Shown here: positions 26,374 through 35,072 of the stretch, piece by piece
Layout: each line of letters starts with the position of its first letter
How positions within the stretch are numbered: the first letter of the stretch is position 1
Source: Streptomyces sp. NBC_01717
GTDB lineage: Bacteria > Actinomycetota > Actinomycetes > Streptomycetales > Streptomycetaceae
DNA: 64,000 nucleotides
NCBI RefSeq assembly: GCF_036248255.1
Contig: NZ_CP109178.1
Coordinates: 434,001 to 498,000 of the forward strand
Direction of reading: 5' to 3'
Made by a program: the position numbers and the translations under genes
The notes under the pieces: generated by a model
Told to the model about the DNA's origin: nothing
Databases searched by the model: none
What the model saw: only the letters and a program-made list of their open reading frames with translations

Positions 26374-27792
26374 TCAGGTCTGGACCGCCGGCCTTGCCGT
26401 CGTCACGCCGGTCGCGGGCAGCTCCGCGGACAGTGCGCCCTCGGCCTCGGCCGGCAGCCTGCGCTGGACCCGGCCGAGCGCGAACAGCACGAGCACCATC
26501 ACCGCCGGACAGACCGAGAACACGGTGAACGCCCCGCGTGCCCCGAGACCGGCGTCGAGGATGACGCCGCCGAGCCAGGGTCCGGCCATGGCACCGACCT
26601 TGGCGACGGAGGACGCCCAGGCGGCACCGTTGGCTCGGATCGCCGTGGGGTAGAAGGTGCCGGCGATGCTGGTGATGCCACCATGGCCGCTGTTGATGAA
26701 CATCTTGGCGCCGATGACGAAGGCGACGTAGACGGCCGGACCGAGCACACCGGTGCCCAGAACCAGCATGCAGACGACGGCTGCGAGCGGCATCCACAGG
26801 ATGGTGCCCGCGCCCTTGCGATCGACGAACCGGCTGATGAACAGCTGCCCGACGGCGCCCGCGACGCTCGCGCACGCGGCGATGGTGGCGGCGGCGCTCA
26901 CGCTGAAGCCCATCCGCTCGTTGATCATCGGGGTCCAGAAGACCATGAAGTAGATCAGCGCCGAGGAGAGCAGGTAGACCAACCACAGCAGTGGTGTGAT
27001 GCCCATGAGGTGGCCGCGGAAGAGCTGGGCAGGGGTGAACCGCTTGCCGTGATCGGCCTGTTGCGGATCGCCGGTGGTGAAGCGGGTCCCGGGCTCGATG
27101 GCCAGGTCCGGCTGGAGGCGGGCCAGGATGCGGGCGATGCGCTCATCGCTGCCGGGGCGGGCCTTCAGCGCCAGGAACTTCACCGACTCGGGCAACAGCG
27201 CCAGCATCGCAAAGACGGTGAGCAGGGAGCAGACACCGCCGACGACGAACACCGAGCGCCAGCCGTGTTCCGGAATCAGCCAGTTGGAGACGGGGCCGCC
27301 CGCGGCGCCGCCGAGGGTGTAGCCGGCCATGATGATCGACACAGCGGTCACCCGGAACCGCTTCGGCGCGTACTCGGCCGCCAGGGCCCAGGTCAGTGGT
27401 AGCACCCCGCCGAGGAAGAGCCCGGAGACGAACCGCAGGGCGACCAGGTGTCCGTACGTGCCCGCATAGGCGAAGCCGAGCATGAAGAGGCCGAAGCCGA
27501 CGACCGAGACAGCGATGATGGGACGGCGGCCGATCCGGTCGGCCAGATAGCCCATGATCAAAGCACCGATCATGGTGCCGAACAGGCCGACCGTACCGAG
27601 GGTGCCGAGCTGGGTCTCGGTGAGCGCGAAATCCTTCCGGATGTAGGTGGCGGCGAACGACAGGATCTGGAAGTCGAAGCCGTCGAGGAAGGTGATCAAG
27701 CAGCAGACGGCGTACATCAGCAGCCATGAGCGGCTCGCGCGCTGCCGCTCGACGATCGGGGCCAGTTCCACAACGGGCGGTGCGGCGCTCAT
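26374..27792 (-). CDS. MFS transporter, aromatic-acid:H+ symporter-like
   Basis: A 472-residue protein with about 12 membrane segments. LITFLDGFDFQILSFAATYI is the TM1 signature (DGFD) of the AAHS group, and the loop 2-3 motif is GYLADRIGRRP. A cytoplasmic loop of about 60 residues separates the halves. ATG 27792 follows GAGGAGCTGTCC and overlaps the AcnX small-subunit stop, so it is coupled to the dehydratase genes. It probably imports the acid that the cluster degrades. Transporters of this type carry benzoates, vanillate and non-aromatic acids, so the cargo remains open. Confidence 0.88.
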   Translation of the reverse strand: MSAAPPVVELAPIVERQRASRSWLLMYAVCCLITFLDGFDFQILSFAATYIRKDFALTETQLGTLGTVGLFGTMIGALIMGYLADRIGRRPIIAVSVVGFGLFMLGFAYAGTYGHLVALRFVSGLFLGGVLPLTWALAAEYAPKRFRVTAVSIIMAGYTLGGAAGGPVSNWLIPEHGWRSVFVVGGVCSLLTVFAMLALLPESVKFLALKARPGSDERIARILARLQPDLAIEPGTRFTTGDPQQADHGKRFTPAQLFRGHLMGITPLLWLVYLLSSALIYFMVFWTPMINERMGFSVSAAATIAACASVAGAVGQLFISRFVDRKGAGTILWMPLAAVVCMLVLGTGVLGPAVYVAFVIGAKMFINSGHGGITSIAGTFYPTAIRANGAAWASSVAKVGAMAGPWLGGVILDAGLGARGAFTVFSVCPAVMVLVLFALGRVQRRLPAEAEGALSAELPATGVTTARPAVQT

Positions 27793-28241
27793 GGACAGCT
27801 CCTCGTCGCTGAGGTGTGCGGGATCGGTGCGGGGTGCACGGTGACGGTGCCGTGGTCGGCGTCGATGCGGACCCGGTCGCCTGTGCGGATGACGGTCAGC
27901 GGGTCCTGGTCCAGGCCGGTCACGGTGGGTACGCGGGTGACGACCGCGCCGAGGGCGGCCTTGGTGGTCGTCGTCACGAAGATCATGCCGAGGGGGGCGG
28001 TGCCGGCGAGCCGGGTCGCCTGGAAGAAGCCCGCCCAGCCGGAGGAACCCTTGGCGCCCGGGAACACCAGGATCTTCCCGGCGAAGGACTGGCCGTACAG
28101 CGGGTGGCGGCGTTCGATGACGACGCCGCGGGCCGGGTCGATGCCGCCCCATCCGGAGACGGTCTCGGCCGATACGAGTGCCTCGCCCTCCACTAGGCCG
28201 GGGACGACGGTCCGCCCCCGCAGGACCACGGCGTCGCTCAT
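27789..28241 (-). CDS. Aconitase-X small (swivel) subunit, DUF126
   Basis: A 150-residue protein with the DUF126 core: LRGRTVVPGLVEGEALVSAE, GWGGIDPARGVV and FPGAKGSSGWAGFF. In AcnX enzymes this swivelling domain pairs with the DUF521 catalytic subunit and carries the serine-containing loop (KGSSG). Here the two are separate genes, with large and small overlapping as ATGA (28238-28241). Characterised AcnX enzymes dehydrate cis-3-hydroxyproline (bacteria) or mevalonate 5-phosphate (archaea); this one may act on another hydroxy acid. Confidence 0.88.
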   Translation of the reverse strand: MSDAVVLRGRTVVPGLVEGEALVSAETVSGWGGIDPARGVVIERRHPLYGQSFAGKILVFPGAKGSSGWAGFFQATRLAGTAPLGMIFVTTTTKAALGAVVTRVPTVTGLDQDPLTVIRTGDRVRIDADHGTVTVHPAPIPHTSATRSCP

Positions 28242-29518
28242 CGCAGGTCTCCTTTCCAGATGCCGGTGACAGCGGCATCGATGCAGTCGGCGAGCGTGCC
28301 GAACCAGGCCTCGATGCCGAGGATCGCGGGCAGGTAGTGGGCCTGCTTCGCCGAGTCGGTGGCGAAGACCTTCGTGCCGGGTGGCGCGGAGCGGGACATG
28401 GCGGGGCAGGAGTCGGTGAGCACGCGGCCGCCGGCGCGCTCGATGGTCTGCGTCCAGCCGTTGCGGTCCGCGGTCGTGCGCAGTGCTCGTGGCACCATCA
28501 GCCACAATTGGGTGCCGGAGTTGAGCCGCCGCCCCTCCAGCAGCCGCGCGGTGTCGCGGACCTGGTCGAGCGAGGCGTGCGGGCAGCCGAGCAGGACGAA
28601 GTCCACGTCCGGGCTTGTGCCCTGGGAGTTGAGGTCCTCATAGACGGCACGGCGCTCGCGTTCCCCGTACGGCACGGCCTCGGGGATCCGCCGGCCGCCA
28701 AAGGCTGCCTCGAGACTCGGGGCTTCGGGGGTGATGCCGGGAAGGTGGTAGATCTCGACCCCGCCGGAGGATGCGGCGGCCGCCCCGAAGTGCTTGAGGT
28801 CGAGCAGGTCGGGCTGGGCCAGCGCGCCGGTGACGACCGGGCGTTCCTCCTGGACGAGGCCTCCGGCGAAGTAGCCGAGCATGCCCCAGTCGAGTGGCCC
28901 CGCCACCGGTGTGCGGACGTCGACGTGGTGGGTGCCGATCCGGTTCTCGGTGCGGTGGTTGCCCCAGCAGGGGATGCGGCCGGTGAGCGAGGCCGCTCCG
29001 GTGGAGGCCGTGCCTTCGCAGTTGGTGCGTGCGCCCACCACCGAGTTGGCGTAGACGACCGCCGAGGACTCCATCCAGGCCAGATGTTCGCCACGTACGG
29101 GGATGTTGCCCACTTGGTACGGCGTGCAGGTGGCGAGGATGTTGACGCCCTTGCGGCTGTAGAACGCCTCGGCGTCGGACTGCAGCGCGACGAGCTCCTT
29201 CGGGTAGGGGGCGACGCCCTCGGCGTCGGGACCGAAGCTCTGCTGGAGCTGGCAGGTGGGTACCTTCATGTCGGGGATGGTGAAGTCGCCGTCGCTGTCG
29301 AGGTTGAGCACGGCGTACGCCTTGTGCCAGCCACCTTCCCGTGCGAGCTGTGCTTTGGCGGGCGACGGCTGGGTCATGGTCCCCGCCACGTTCCGCACGT
29401 CGCACAGCTCCTCGGCGTCCAACGCTTGCCCGTAGCGGACGAGGAGGTCCATAGCTGCCGCGACCGCGGGTCCTTCGGCGCCGTCGAGCATGGCCTTGTC
29501 GGTGTCGTTGAGCTTCAT
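28238..29518 (-). CDS. Aconitase-X catalytic large subunit, DUF521
   Basis: A 426-residue protein of the AcnX/DUF521 family. MKLNDTDKAMLDGAEGPAVA is the family N-terminus; conserved blocks AVVYANSVVGARTNCEGTAS and VDFVLLGCPHASLDQVRDTA hold likely cluster cysteines and active-site residues. ATG 29518 follows an AAGGA site and overlaps the IlvD-type stop as ATGA. The enzyme should contain an iron-sulfur cluster and dehydrate a hydroxy acid with the small subunit. Its pairing with a second dehydratase, of IlvD type, is unusual. Confidence 0.88.
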   Translation of the reverse strand: MKLNDTDKAMLDGAEGPAVAAAMDLLVRYGQALDAEELCDVRNVAGTMTQPSPAKAQLAREGGWHKAYAVLNLDSDGDFTIPDMKVPTCQLQQSFGPDAEGVAPYPKELVALQSDAEAFYSRKGVNILATCTPYQVGNIPVRGEHLAWMESSAVVYANSVVGARTNCEGTASTGAASLTGRIPCWGNHRTENRIGTHHVDVRTPVAGPLDWGMLGYFAGGLVQEERPVVTGALAQPDLLDLKHFGAAAASSGGVEIYHLPGITPEAPSLEAAFGGRRIPEAVPYGERERRAVYEDLNSQGTSPDVDFVLLGCPHASLDQVRDTARLLEGRRLNSGTQLWLMVPRALRTTADRNGWTQTIERAGGRVLTDSCPAMSRSAPPGTKVFATDSAKQAHYLPAILGIEAWFGTLADCIDAAVTGIWKGDLR

Positions 29519-31209
29519 GCGCTCGTGGTTCCTTCCCTGGGCGTGCGCGGGGTGAGTACCGCGCCTTCCTGGAGCGGGCGGACCGTCCGCAGGTAGACGG
29601 ACAGCCATCCGCGCTCGGCCTCCGCGCACGGGGTCCAGGGGATGCGGGTGGCCAGTTCCTCGTCCGGTACGAGGAGGTCGGCGCGCCGGGTCGTGAGGTC
29701 GATGGAGATCGTGTCGCCGTCCCGGACCAGGGCCAGCGGCCCGCCGTCGGCGGCCTCCGGGGAGACCTCGCCGACGACGATGCCCTTGTTGACCAGGCCG
29801 GAGAGTTGTCCGTCGGTGACGACGGCGACCTTGCCGGTCAGCCCGGCCCCGTCGAGCGCGAAGACGGGCCGCGAGGCCATGCCCATGCCGGGAGTGCCCT
29901 TGGGCCCGAGACCGCGCAGCACCAGCACCTGTCCCGGCAGCACATCTCCGGCACGCAACCCGTCAAGCGCGTCCTGCGGACTGTCGTACACCTTGGCCGG
30001 TCCGGTGAACGACGGCGGGCGCTCCTCGTCGACCGCCAGCTTGACGATTCCGGTGGCCGGCGCGAGCGAGCCGCGGACCAGGACGATCGTGGGCCTGCGG
30101 CCGAGCGCTCGCTCCGGCGGCCGGATCACCTCGGGGTCCTTGGGCTGTCGTTCCCTGAGCTCCTCACCGAGAGTGCGGCCCGTGATGGTCAGGGCCTCGG
30201 TATGCAGCAGCTCGCGCAGCTGCCACAGCACTCCCGACGCTCCGCCGGCCGCCTCGAACTCGTCGATGGAGTACGGTCCGTTCGGCCGTACGGCGGCCAG
30301 CAGCGGGACCTGGTCGGCGAGCCGCTCGTACATGCCGTACACGTCGATGCCGGTGTGCGCCTCCTCGGCGATCGCCTGCAGGTGCTTGACGGAATTGATG
30401 GACGCGCTGACGGCGAGCATGACCGTCACCGCGTTCTCGAAGGCCTCGCGGGTGAGCAGGGCGCGGGGGCGCAGGTCCTCGCGGACGACGTCGACGATCC
30501 GGCGCCCCGCAGCCCGCACATCGGCCCACATCCTCGGGCTGTTGGCGAGCACCGGTGTGGAGCCGGGCAGCGCCATACCGAGCGCCTCGCAGGCGATGTG
30601 CATGGAGTTGGCGGTGCCCATGCCGGCGCATACGCCCGGTCCCGCGACGGCGTTCTCGCTCATACCGGTCAGTTCGTCCAGGCTGATGCGGCCCTGTGCG
30701 TGGTGGCCCGCGGCGAGGAAGACGTCCTCGATGTCGCAGTGGCGCCCGGCGAAGGTGCCGCAGGCCTGATAGCCGCAGCCGACGACGACGGTCGGCAGAT
30801 CGAGCCGCGCTGCCGCCATCAGCTGCCCTGGGGCGGTCTTGTCGCAGGAGGCGAGCGTGAGCATGCCGTCGAGCTGGGCGCCTTCGACGGCGGCCTCGAT
30901 GTCATGGGTGATCAGGTCGCGAGCGGAGAGAATGTAGCCACCGCGGCCGCCCGCGCTGTGGATGAAGTCGCTCGGGGCAACGGTGCGGATTTCGAAGCCG
31001 ATGCCGCCGGACTCGGCGATCGCCTCCTTGGCGGCCCTCGCGATGTCGTCGAGGTGGCTGTAGCAGGTGGCGAGCTGGGACGAGGAGTTGACGATGGCGA
31101 TCTTCGGCTTGGCCATGTCCTCGTCGGTGAGGCCGAGGGCTCGCCACTGTGCGCGCCGGACGGCCCACGGAGACGTTCCGGGGGTGTAGTTGCTGCGGAG
31201 TGCGGTCAT
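29515..31209 (-). CDS. IlvD/Edd-family dehydratase
   Basis: A 564-residue dehydratase. The Fe-S cysteines appear in SSSQLATCYSHLDD, LASCDKTAPGQLMAAARLD and GYQACGTFAGRHCD. The C-terminal barrel includes GTPGMGMASRPVFAL and VTDGQLSGLVNKGIVVGEVS. This family covers dihydroxy-acid, 6-phosphogluconate and several sugar-acid dehydratases; the length and RHCD motif lean toward the sugar-acid/IlvD group rather than Edd. Placement with AcnX, a FAD oxidoreductase and oxygenases argues against branched-chain amino-acid synthesis. It ends in an ATGA overlap with the AcnX gene and starts 11 bases after the FAD oxidoreductase stop. Confidence 0.88.
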   Translation of the reverse strand: MTALRSNYTPGTSPWAVRRAQWRALGLTDEDMAKPKIAIVNSSSQLATCYSHLDDIARAAKEAIAESGGIGFEIRTVAPSDFIHSAGGRGGYILSARDLITHDIEAAVEGAQLDGMLTLASCDKTAPGQLMAAARLDLPTVVVGCGYQACGTFAGRHCDIEDVFLAAGHHAQGRISLDELTGMSENAVAGPGVCAGMGTANSMHIACEALGMALPGSTPVLANSPRMWADVRAAGRRIVDVVREDLRPRALLTREAFENAVTVMLAVSASINSVKHLQAIAEEAHTGIDVYGMYERLADQVPLLAAVRPNGPYSIDEFEAAGGASGVLWQLRELLHTEALTITGRTLGEELRERQPKDPEVIRPPERALGRRPTIVLVRGSLAPATGIVKLAVDEERPPSFTGPAKVYDSPQDALDGLRAGDVLPGQVLVLRGLGPKGTPGMGMASRPVFALDGAGLTGKVAVVTDGQLSGLVNKGIVVGEVSPEAADGGPLALVRDGDTISIDLTTRRADLLVPDEELATRIPWTPCAEAERGWLSVYLRTVRPLQEGAVLTPRTPREGTTSA

Positions 31210-31220
31210 GAATCGGCTCC

Positions 31221-32513
31221 TCAGTCGTCGACGTTTGCGGCGAGGCGGGCGCGGAGGGCTGCGAGGTCGATCCCGTGCACGCTGCCATCGCGTCCGGCGA
31301 GATCCAGGGCGTGGGCGGCGCCCGCCCCCATGGCCGCGCAGGGACCCATGACGCGCACGCTGGAGAGGGCCGCCGCATCGCCGTCGGCGCAGCGTCCGGC
31401 GGCCACGAGGTTGTCGCAGTCCGGGGAGAGCAGGGAGCGCAGTGGTACGTAGTGGACGTGGTCGGCGTCGAAGGTCTCCCAGACGTACCCGTCCGCACGG
31501 TCGTGCAGCTCGATGGGCCAGGCGGTGCGGGCGACCGCGTCCTCGAAGCGGGTTCCGGCCCTCACCTCGTCGAGCGACAGCTGGTGGCTGCCCTTGATCC
31601 AGCGGGTCTGCCGCCTTCCCGGGAGACCGTACGAGCGGACTTTCGCCTCGCCGAAGGCCTTCGGGAATTCCGCACGCAGGAACTCGACCACCCGGTCGGC
31701 CTGTTCACGGCCGTCGAGCTGGGCGGCAGACGCCTCGACCGGGTCGAGCGGGGCCGGTATGTGGGTCATGTTGAGGACGGCGGTGTTCCGTCCGGGGAAG
31801 AAGAAGGCGAGCCCGTCGCGGCGGACCAGTCCCCATTCGGGCGCCTTGGCGTGGACCTGCTCGGCAAGCTCCTCACGGCCCGGCTGATGCTCCTCGTGCA
31901 GGTGCTCCAGGACGATCTGCTGCGATCCGTAGATGGTTCGTTCCGGCACGCGGCAGGCCAGCCCAGCCTCCCAGGCAAGCGCCGCGTCGCCGGTGGCGTC
32001 GACGAAGCCGGGCGCGGTGACCCGCACGGTTCCGTGCCGGGTGGCGAAGGACACCGCCGCGATGCGCCGACCGTCCCGCTCCACACCGGTGATCGAGGCC
32101 CCGAGGACGACACGGATGCCCAGTTCCCGGATCCGCCGCTCCACCCACCGGCCCAGCGCCACCTCGTCATAGGTGACGGTGATGGTGTGGCCACGGTTGG
32201 TGTGCAGATCGCCGGAAGCATCCAGGTCGGCGAAGATTCCGTCGAAGATGCCGTGGGTGAGCTGCCGGTAGCCGGGCCCGTTTCCGTACACCCCGCAGAA
32301 CAGTCCGATCAGCGAGTTCACCATCTGCCCACCGAGCACGGGCAGACTGTCCACGAGGACGACGTCCCGCCCGAGCTGCGCGCTCTCGATCGCGGCGGAG
32401 ATTCCGGAGACCCCCGCCCCCACCACGCAGACATCGGCGTCGAGTTGATGGCTCGCCGTACCGGTCTGCTTGGTGACGGTATGGACTTTCAGCTCGGTCA
32501 GGGCATGGGGCAT
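31221..32513 (-). CDS. FAD-dependent oxidoreductase (FAD_oxidored type)
   Basis: A 430-residue flavoprotein. The dinucleotide-binding motif is DVCVVGAGVSGISAAIESAQ near residue 27, followed by VVLVDSLPVLGGQMVNSLIG, typical of the PF12831-like group. FVDATGDAALAWEAGL and DCDNLVAAGRCADGDAAALS are further FAD contacts. ATG 32513 has AGGAGATCTCC directly upstream; an in-frame ATG at 32555 does not. It is the first enzyme gene after the LysR gene and probably oxidises or isomerises an early intermediate. No signal peptide is seen. Confidence 0.87.
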   Translation of the reverse strand: MPHALTELKVHTVTKQTGTASHQLDADVCVVGAGVSGISAAIESAQLGRDVVLVDSLPVLGGQMVNSLIGLFCGVYGNGPGYRQLTHGIFDGIFADLDASGDLHTNRGHTITVTYDEVALGRWVERRIRELGIRVVLGASITGVERDGRRIAAVSFATRHGTVRVTAPGFVDATGDAALAWEAGLACRVPERTIYGSQQIVLEHLHEEHQPGREELAEQVHAKAPEWGLVRRDGLAFFFPGRNTAVLNMTHIPAPLDPVEASAAQLDGREQADRVVEFLRAEFPKAFGEAKVRSYGLPGRRQTRWIKGSHQLSLDEVRAGTRFEDAVARTAWPIELHDRADGYVWETFDADHVHYVPLRSLLSPDCDNLVAAGRCADGDAAALSSVRVMGPCAAMGAGAAHALDLAGRDGSVHGIDLAALRARLAANVDD

Positions 32514-32641
32514 GGAGATCTCCTGTGCGAGGGGGCTGTGCCGCAGTCGGCTCACTGCTTGCCCGGCACACTAGGAAGCCCTGTTCCGCGGAGGGAATGC
32601 CCAGGTCGATAGAGCGTTCGGCTGGGTGGCATCAATGGCGT

Positions 32642-33598
32642 TTATGGTCCGAGGCTGTCCGCTGCCCGGGCCACCAGTTCACGCAGCCAGCTGTGCGCCG
32701 GGTCCTCGTCGTGGCTCGCGTCCCACCACAGGTGCTCCTCGAGCGAATCGAGCGGTACCGGACAGTCGAGCGTGCGCAGTCCGTGAGCCGACGGCAGCCG
32801 CGCGGTGAGCCGCTCCGGGATGAGCGCCACCCTCCGCGTGCCGGCGATGAAGTCGGGTACGGCCCGATAGCTCTCCACGCGTACGGCGATCCGCGGCCGG
32901 ATGCCCAGTGCGGTCAGCTGCCGGGTCGCCGGAGCGGCCGAGGGGTAGCCGTCGTCCCGGTGGTAGGGCACCACCCACGGCAGCCGTGCCAGGTCCTCGA
33001 TGCCGAATGCCCCGGCCTCGCACAGCGGATGACCGGTGGACACCAGGCAGACCCACCGGTCGCGGAAGAGCGGAACCGACCCGACCCCCGGGGTGCGAAA
33101 GTGGCCGAGAGACGGGGACACCAGACCGTCGACGAGGCGAATCGTGTCGCCCGCACCGCTGCCCAGAGTCTCCCGGACGAGCTGGAGATGAAGCGCCGCG
33201 TGCGGTGCGTCGCTGTCGAACAGCCGCGAGAGCGCGGGGCCGAGAACGGTTGCCGGATAGTCGGCCATCAGCAGCGTGAACTCCCGCTGTGTGGTGGCCG
33301 GATCGAACGCCGTGCCCGTCGCGAAGAGCCGCTCCGCCGCAGCGCACACCGTCTCGACCTGACCGGCGAGCTGCGCGGCGAGCGGCGTCAGCACGTAGGT
33401 GCCCTGGACCCTGACGAGCAACTCGTCCGCGAAGTGCCGGCGCAGCCGGGACAGCGAGGCGCTGACGGCCGGCTGGGTGACGCCGAGGTTGCGGGCGGCA
33501 CGGGTGACGTTCCGCTCGCGCAGCAGTGCGCGGAGCGTGACCAGGAGGTTGAGGTCGAGGTTGGCGAGGTGTGTGGGACGGGACTGCCGTGGGGTCAT
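32642..33598 (-). CDS. LysR-family transcriptional regulator of the catabolic cluster
   Basis: A 318-residue regulator. The N-terminal winged HTH begins LDLNLLVTLRALLRERNVTR and contains VTQPAVSASLSRLRRHF. The effector domain includes FTLLMADYPATVLGPALSRL. It resembles the NodD/NahR-type subgroup that responds to aromatic or organic acids. The frame stays open upstream for another 102 codons, but those residues are not LysR-like, so ATG 33598 is preferred. It is transcribed in the same direction as the FAD oxidoreductase, which starts 128 bases downstream of its stop. Confidence 0.9.
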   Translation of the reverse strand: MTPRQSRPTHLANLDLNLLVTLRALLRERNVTRAARNLGVTQPAVSASLSRLRRHFADELLVRVQGTYVLTPLAAQLAGQVETVCAAAERLFATGTAFDPATTQREFTLLMADYPATVLGPALSRLFDSDAPHAALHLQLVRETLGSGAGDTIRLVDGLVSPSLGHFRTPGVGSVPLFRDRWVCLVSTGHPLCEAGAFGIEDLARLPWVVPYHRDDGYPSAAPATRQLTALGIRPRIAVRVESYRAVPDFIAGTRRVALIPERLTARLPSAHGLRTLDCPVPLDSLEEHLWWDASHDEDPAHSWLRELVARAADSLGP

Positions 33599-34011
33599 GA
33601 GCTCGGGATCCTGCCGCATACGCATCGCCAGGGCCAGCCATGATTCCGTTGGCCGGAATCCCGCGTCGACCGCCCGGCTGGAGTCACTGCGATCGAAGGC
33701 GAGAAGCCTGGTCGCGCGACTGACTGGCCGAGCCATCGTCGCCACATTCGCCGTCGGCATTCCCCGGTCGACGAGAACACCACACAGTTCGCCGTCACCG
33801 AAGTCTGCGACCAGGGCCTGCCCGATGGATCGCGTCACGACCCGACGTTCAGATCGTTCCGGCCGGTGTGGGGCGGGACGGTCACGCAAGATCGACAATG
33901 GCACAAGTAACTTTCATCCGACCGATTACTTCGCCTGTCGCTTCCGGTCATACAAGCAAAGCAGATCAGCACCTCAAGATCATTTTTCGCCGAGAGATGG
34001 GACACTGCGAT
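33599..34011. other. Intergenic region between LysR and DUF4287 genes
   Basis: These 413 bases separate divergently oriented genes. The right part (33880-34011) is distinctly poorer in GC than the surroundings and probably holds the DUF4287 promoter. The minus-strand frame continuing from the LysR gene is open but shows no family features. No clear operator palindrome was found. Confidence 0.4.
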
Positions 34012-34224
34012 ATGACTGAAGCCGTGAAGGGCCCTGCCAGCTACTTCCCTTCGATCGAGAAGAAGTACGGCCGTCCGATAGCCGAGTGGAAGGACATCAT
34101 CCGCTCCTCACCCTTGACCAGGCATATGGAACTCGTCTCCTGGCTCAAAACCGGGCACGGGCTCGGGCACGGTCACGCAAACGCCCTTGTCGCGCACACC
34201 CTTGCCGAGGACGCCGGGAAGTGA
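34012..34224 (+). CDS. DUF4287 small protein
   Basis: A 70-residue protein, MTEAVKGPASYFPSIEKKYG, with PIAEWKDIIRSSPLTRHMEL and a GHGLGHGHANALVAH tail. This is the complete DUF4287 module, common as a stand-alone gene in actinobacteria. The segment GLGHGHANA is the family signature, possibly a nucleotide or DNA contact; the function is unknown. ATG 34012 has GAGAGATGGGACACTGCGAT upstream. It stands alone. Confidence 0.85.
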   Translation: MTEAVKGPASYFPSIEKKYGRPIAEWKDIIRSSPLTRHMELVSWLKTGHGLGHGHANALVAHTLAEDAGK

Positions 34225-34289
34225 GCCGCTCCATCCTGGAAACATGAGAGCGCATCGCCACCGGTCGTGATCCCGGTGCTGAGCCTGTC

Positions 34290-34560
34290 TCAGCTCCGAT
34301 GGGCCAGCGGGCCGGCCTGCCGGAACGGGCCTTCGAGGGCTGCCCATTGGAGCAGCATGATGGTTTTGGCGTCGACGATCGTGCCGTCGCGCACCATCGA
34401 GTGCATCGGCGAAGGGGAGTTCGACGGTGGAGAGGCCTTCGCCCTCGGCCGCGATTCCGGTCCTCCCGGTGGGGTTGTCCGCCGGATCGTAGTGGGCGGC
34501 GTAGAAGTGCAGACGCTCAGTGACGGAGCCGCCGGGGTGGCGTGATGCGTCAGGTACCGG
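34290..34560 (-). pseudogene. NUDIX hydrolase C-terminal remnant, frameshifted
   Basis: On the minus strand one frame reads GSVTERLHFYAAHYDPADNP and then EGEGLSTVELPFADAL. The next lines of the family continue in another frame as MVRDGTIVDAKTIMLLQWAA, ending near 34290. Together these are the last third of an ADP-ribose-pyrophosphatase-like NUDIX protein, but one or two bases are missing between the two parts and the NUDIX box itself is absent. The gene is therefore dead. Confidence 0.65.
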
Positions 34561-35072
34561 ACGCGACGGGTGGGATCAGCGGCCCGTGGGCGGTCTCCGC
34601 GGCCATCGGGGCGCCGAGCAGGAGATCCTCGCTGCGGTGAGGCGGATCGAATGGTGCGGCGGCCCGGTCCACCGGCACGAAGCGGCATGACGCCGGGGGT
34701 GCCCCGACCCTCCCGTGGGGAGGTCGGGAGGGGCGGTGGGTCCCGCCAAGTACGCAGCGCGCGGCGGGCCCCGAAACGAGGCCTCGGCCCAGGGGCTTCG
34801 GGGTCCCGCGCGATCAACGATGCACCTGAATCAGCCACTACGGAAGAGACCTGACCAGAAAACGTTGGAGCATGAGCGGTTCCGTTCCTCTAGCCCCGCA
34901 CCGTTCAACAGAGCACGCGGGTCGGACGGTTGGCGCCCTACCCCGCCCGCACCACTCCACCCGCCCCGCACCATTTAGTCACAGCTTCGTCACTGCCGGA
35001 ACAACCCACTCCCTCGTCACATCCCGCCCGCATACGGTCATTCCTTCATGAACCGCACCTTGGGGGGACAAC
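34561..35072. other. Intergenic region with no recognised gene
   Basis: About 510 bases between the NUDIX remnant and the lipoprotein gene. A G/C-rich imperfect palindrome lies around 34696-34725. The last 200 bases are C-rich on the plus strand and should include the lipoprotein promoter. No family features were seen in any frame. Confidence 0.4.

Noticed and set aside
29515..31209. Naming the dehydratase ilvD
   Set aside because: The context is catabolic and the family includes many sugar-acid dehydratases; a biosynthetic role is not supported.
33599..33904. N-terminal extension of the LysR gene to an ATG at 33904
   Set aside because: The extra 102 residues are not LysR-like, and the family N-terminus fits the start at 33598.
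34696..34725. G/C-rich palindrome after the NUDIX remnant
   Set aside because: Imperfect and not next to any gene end; not called as a terminator.
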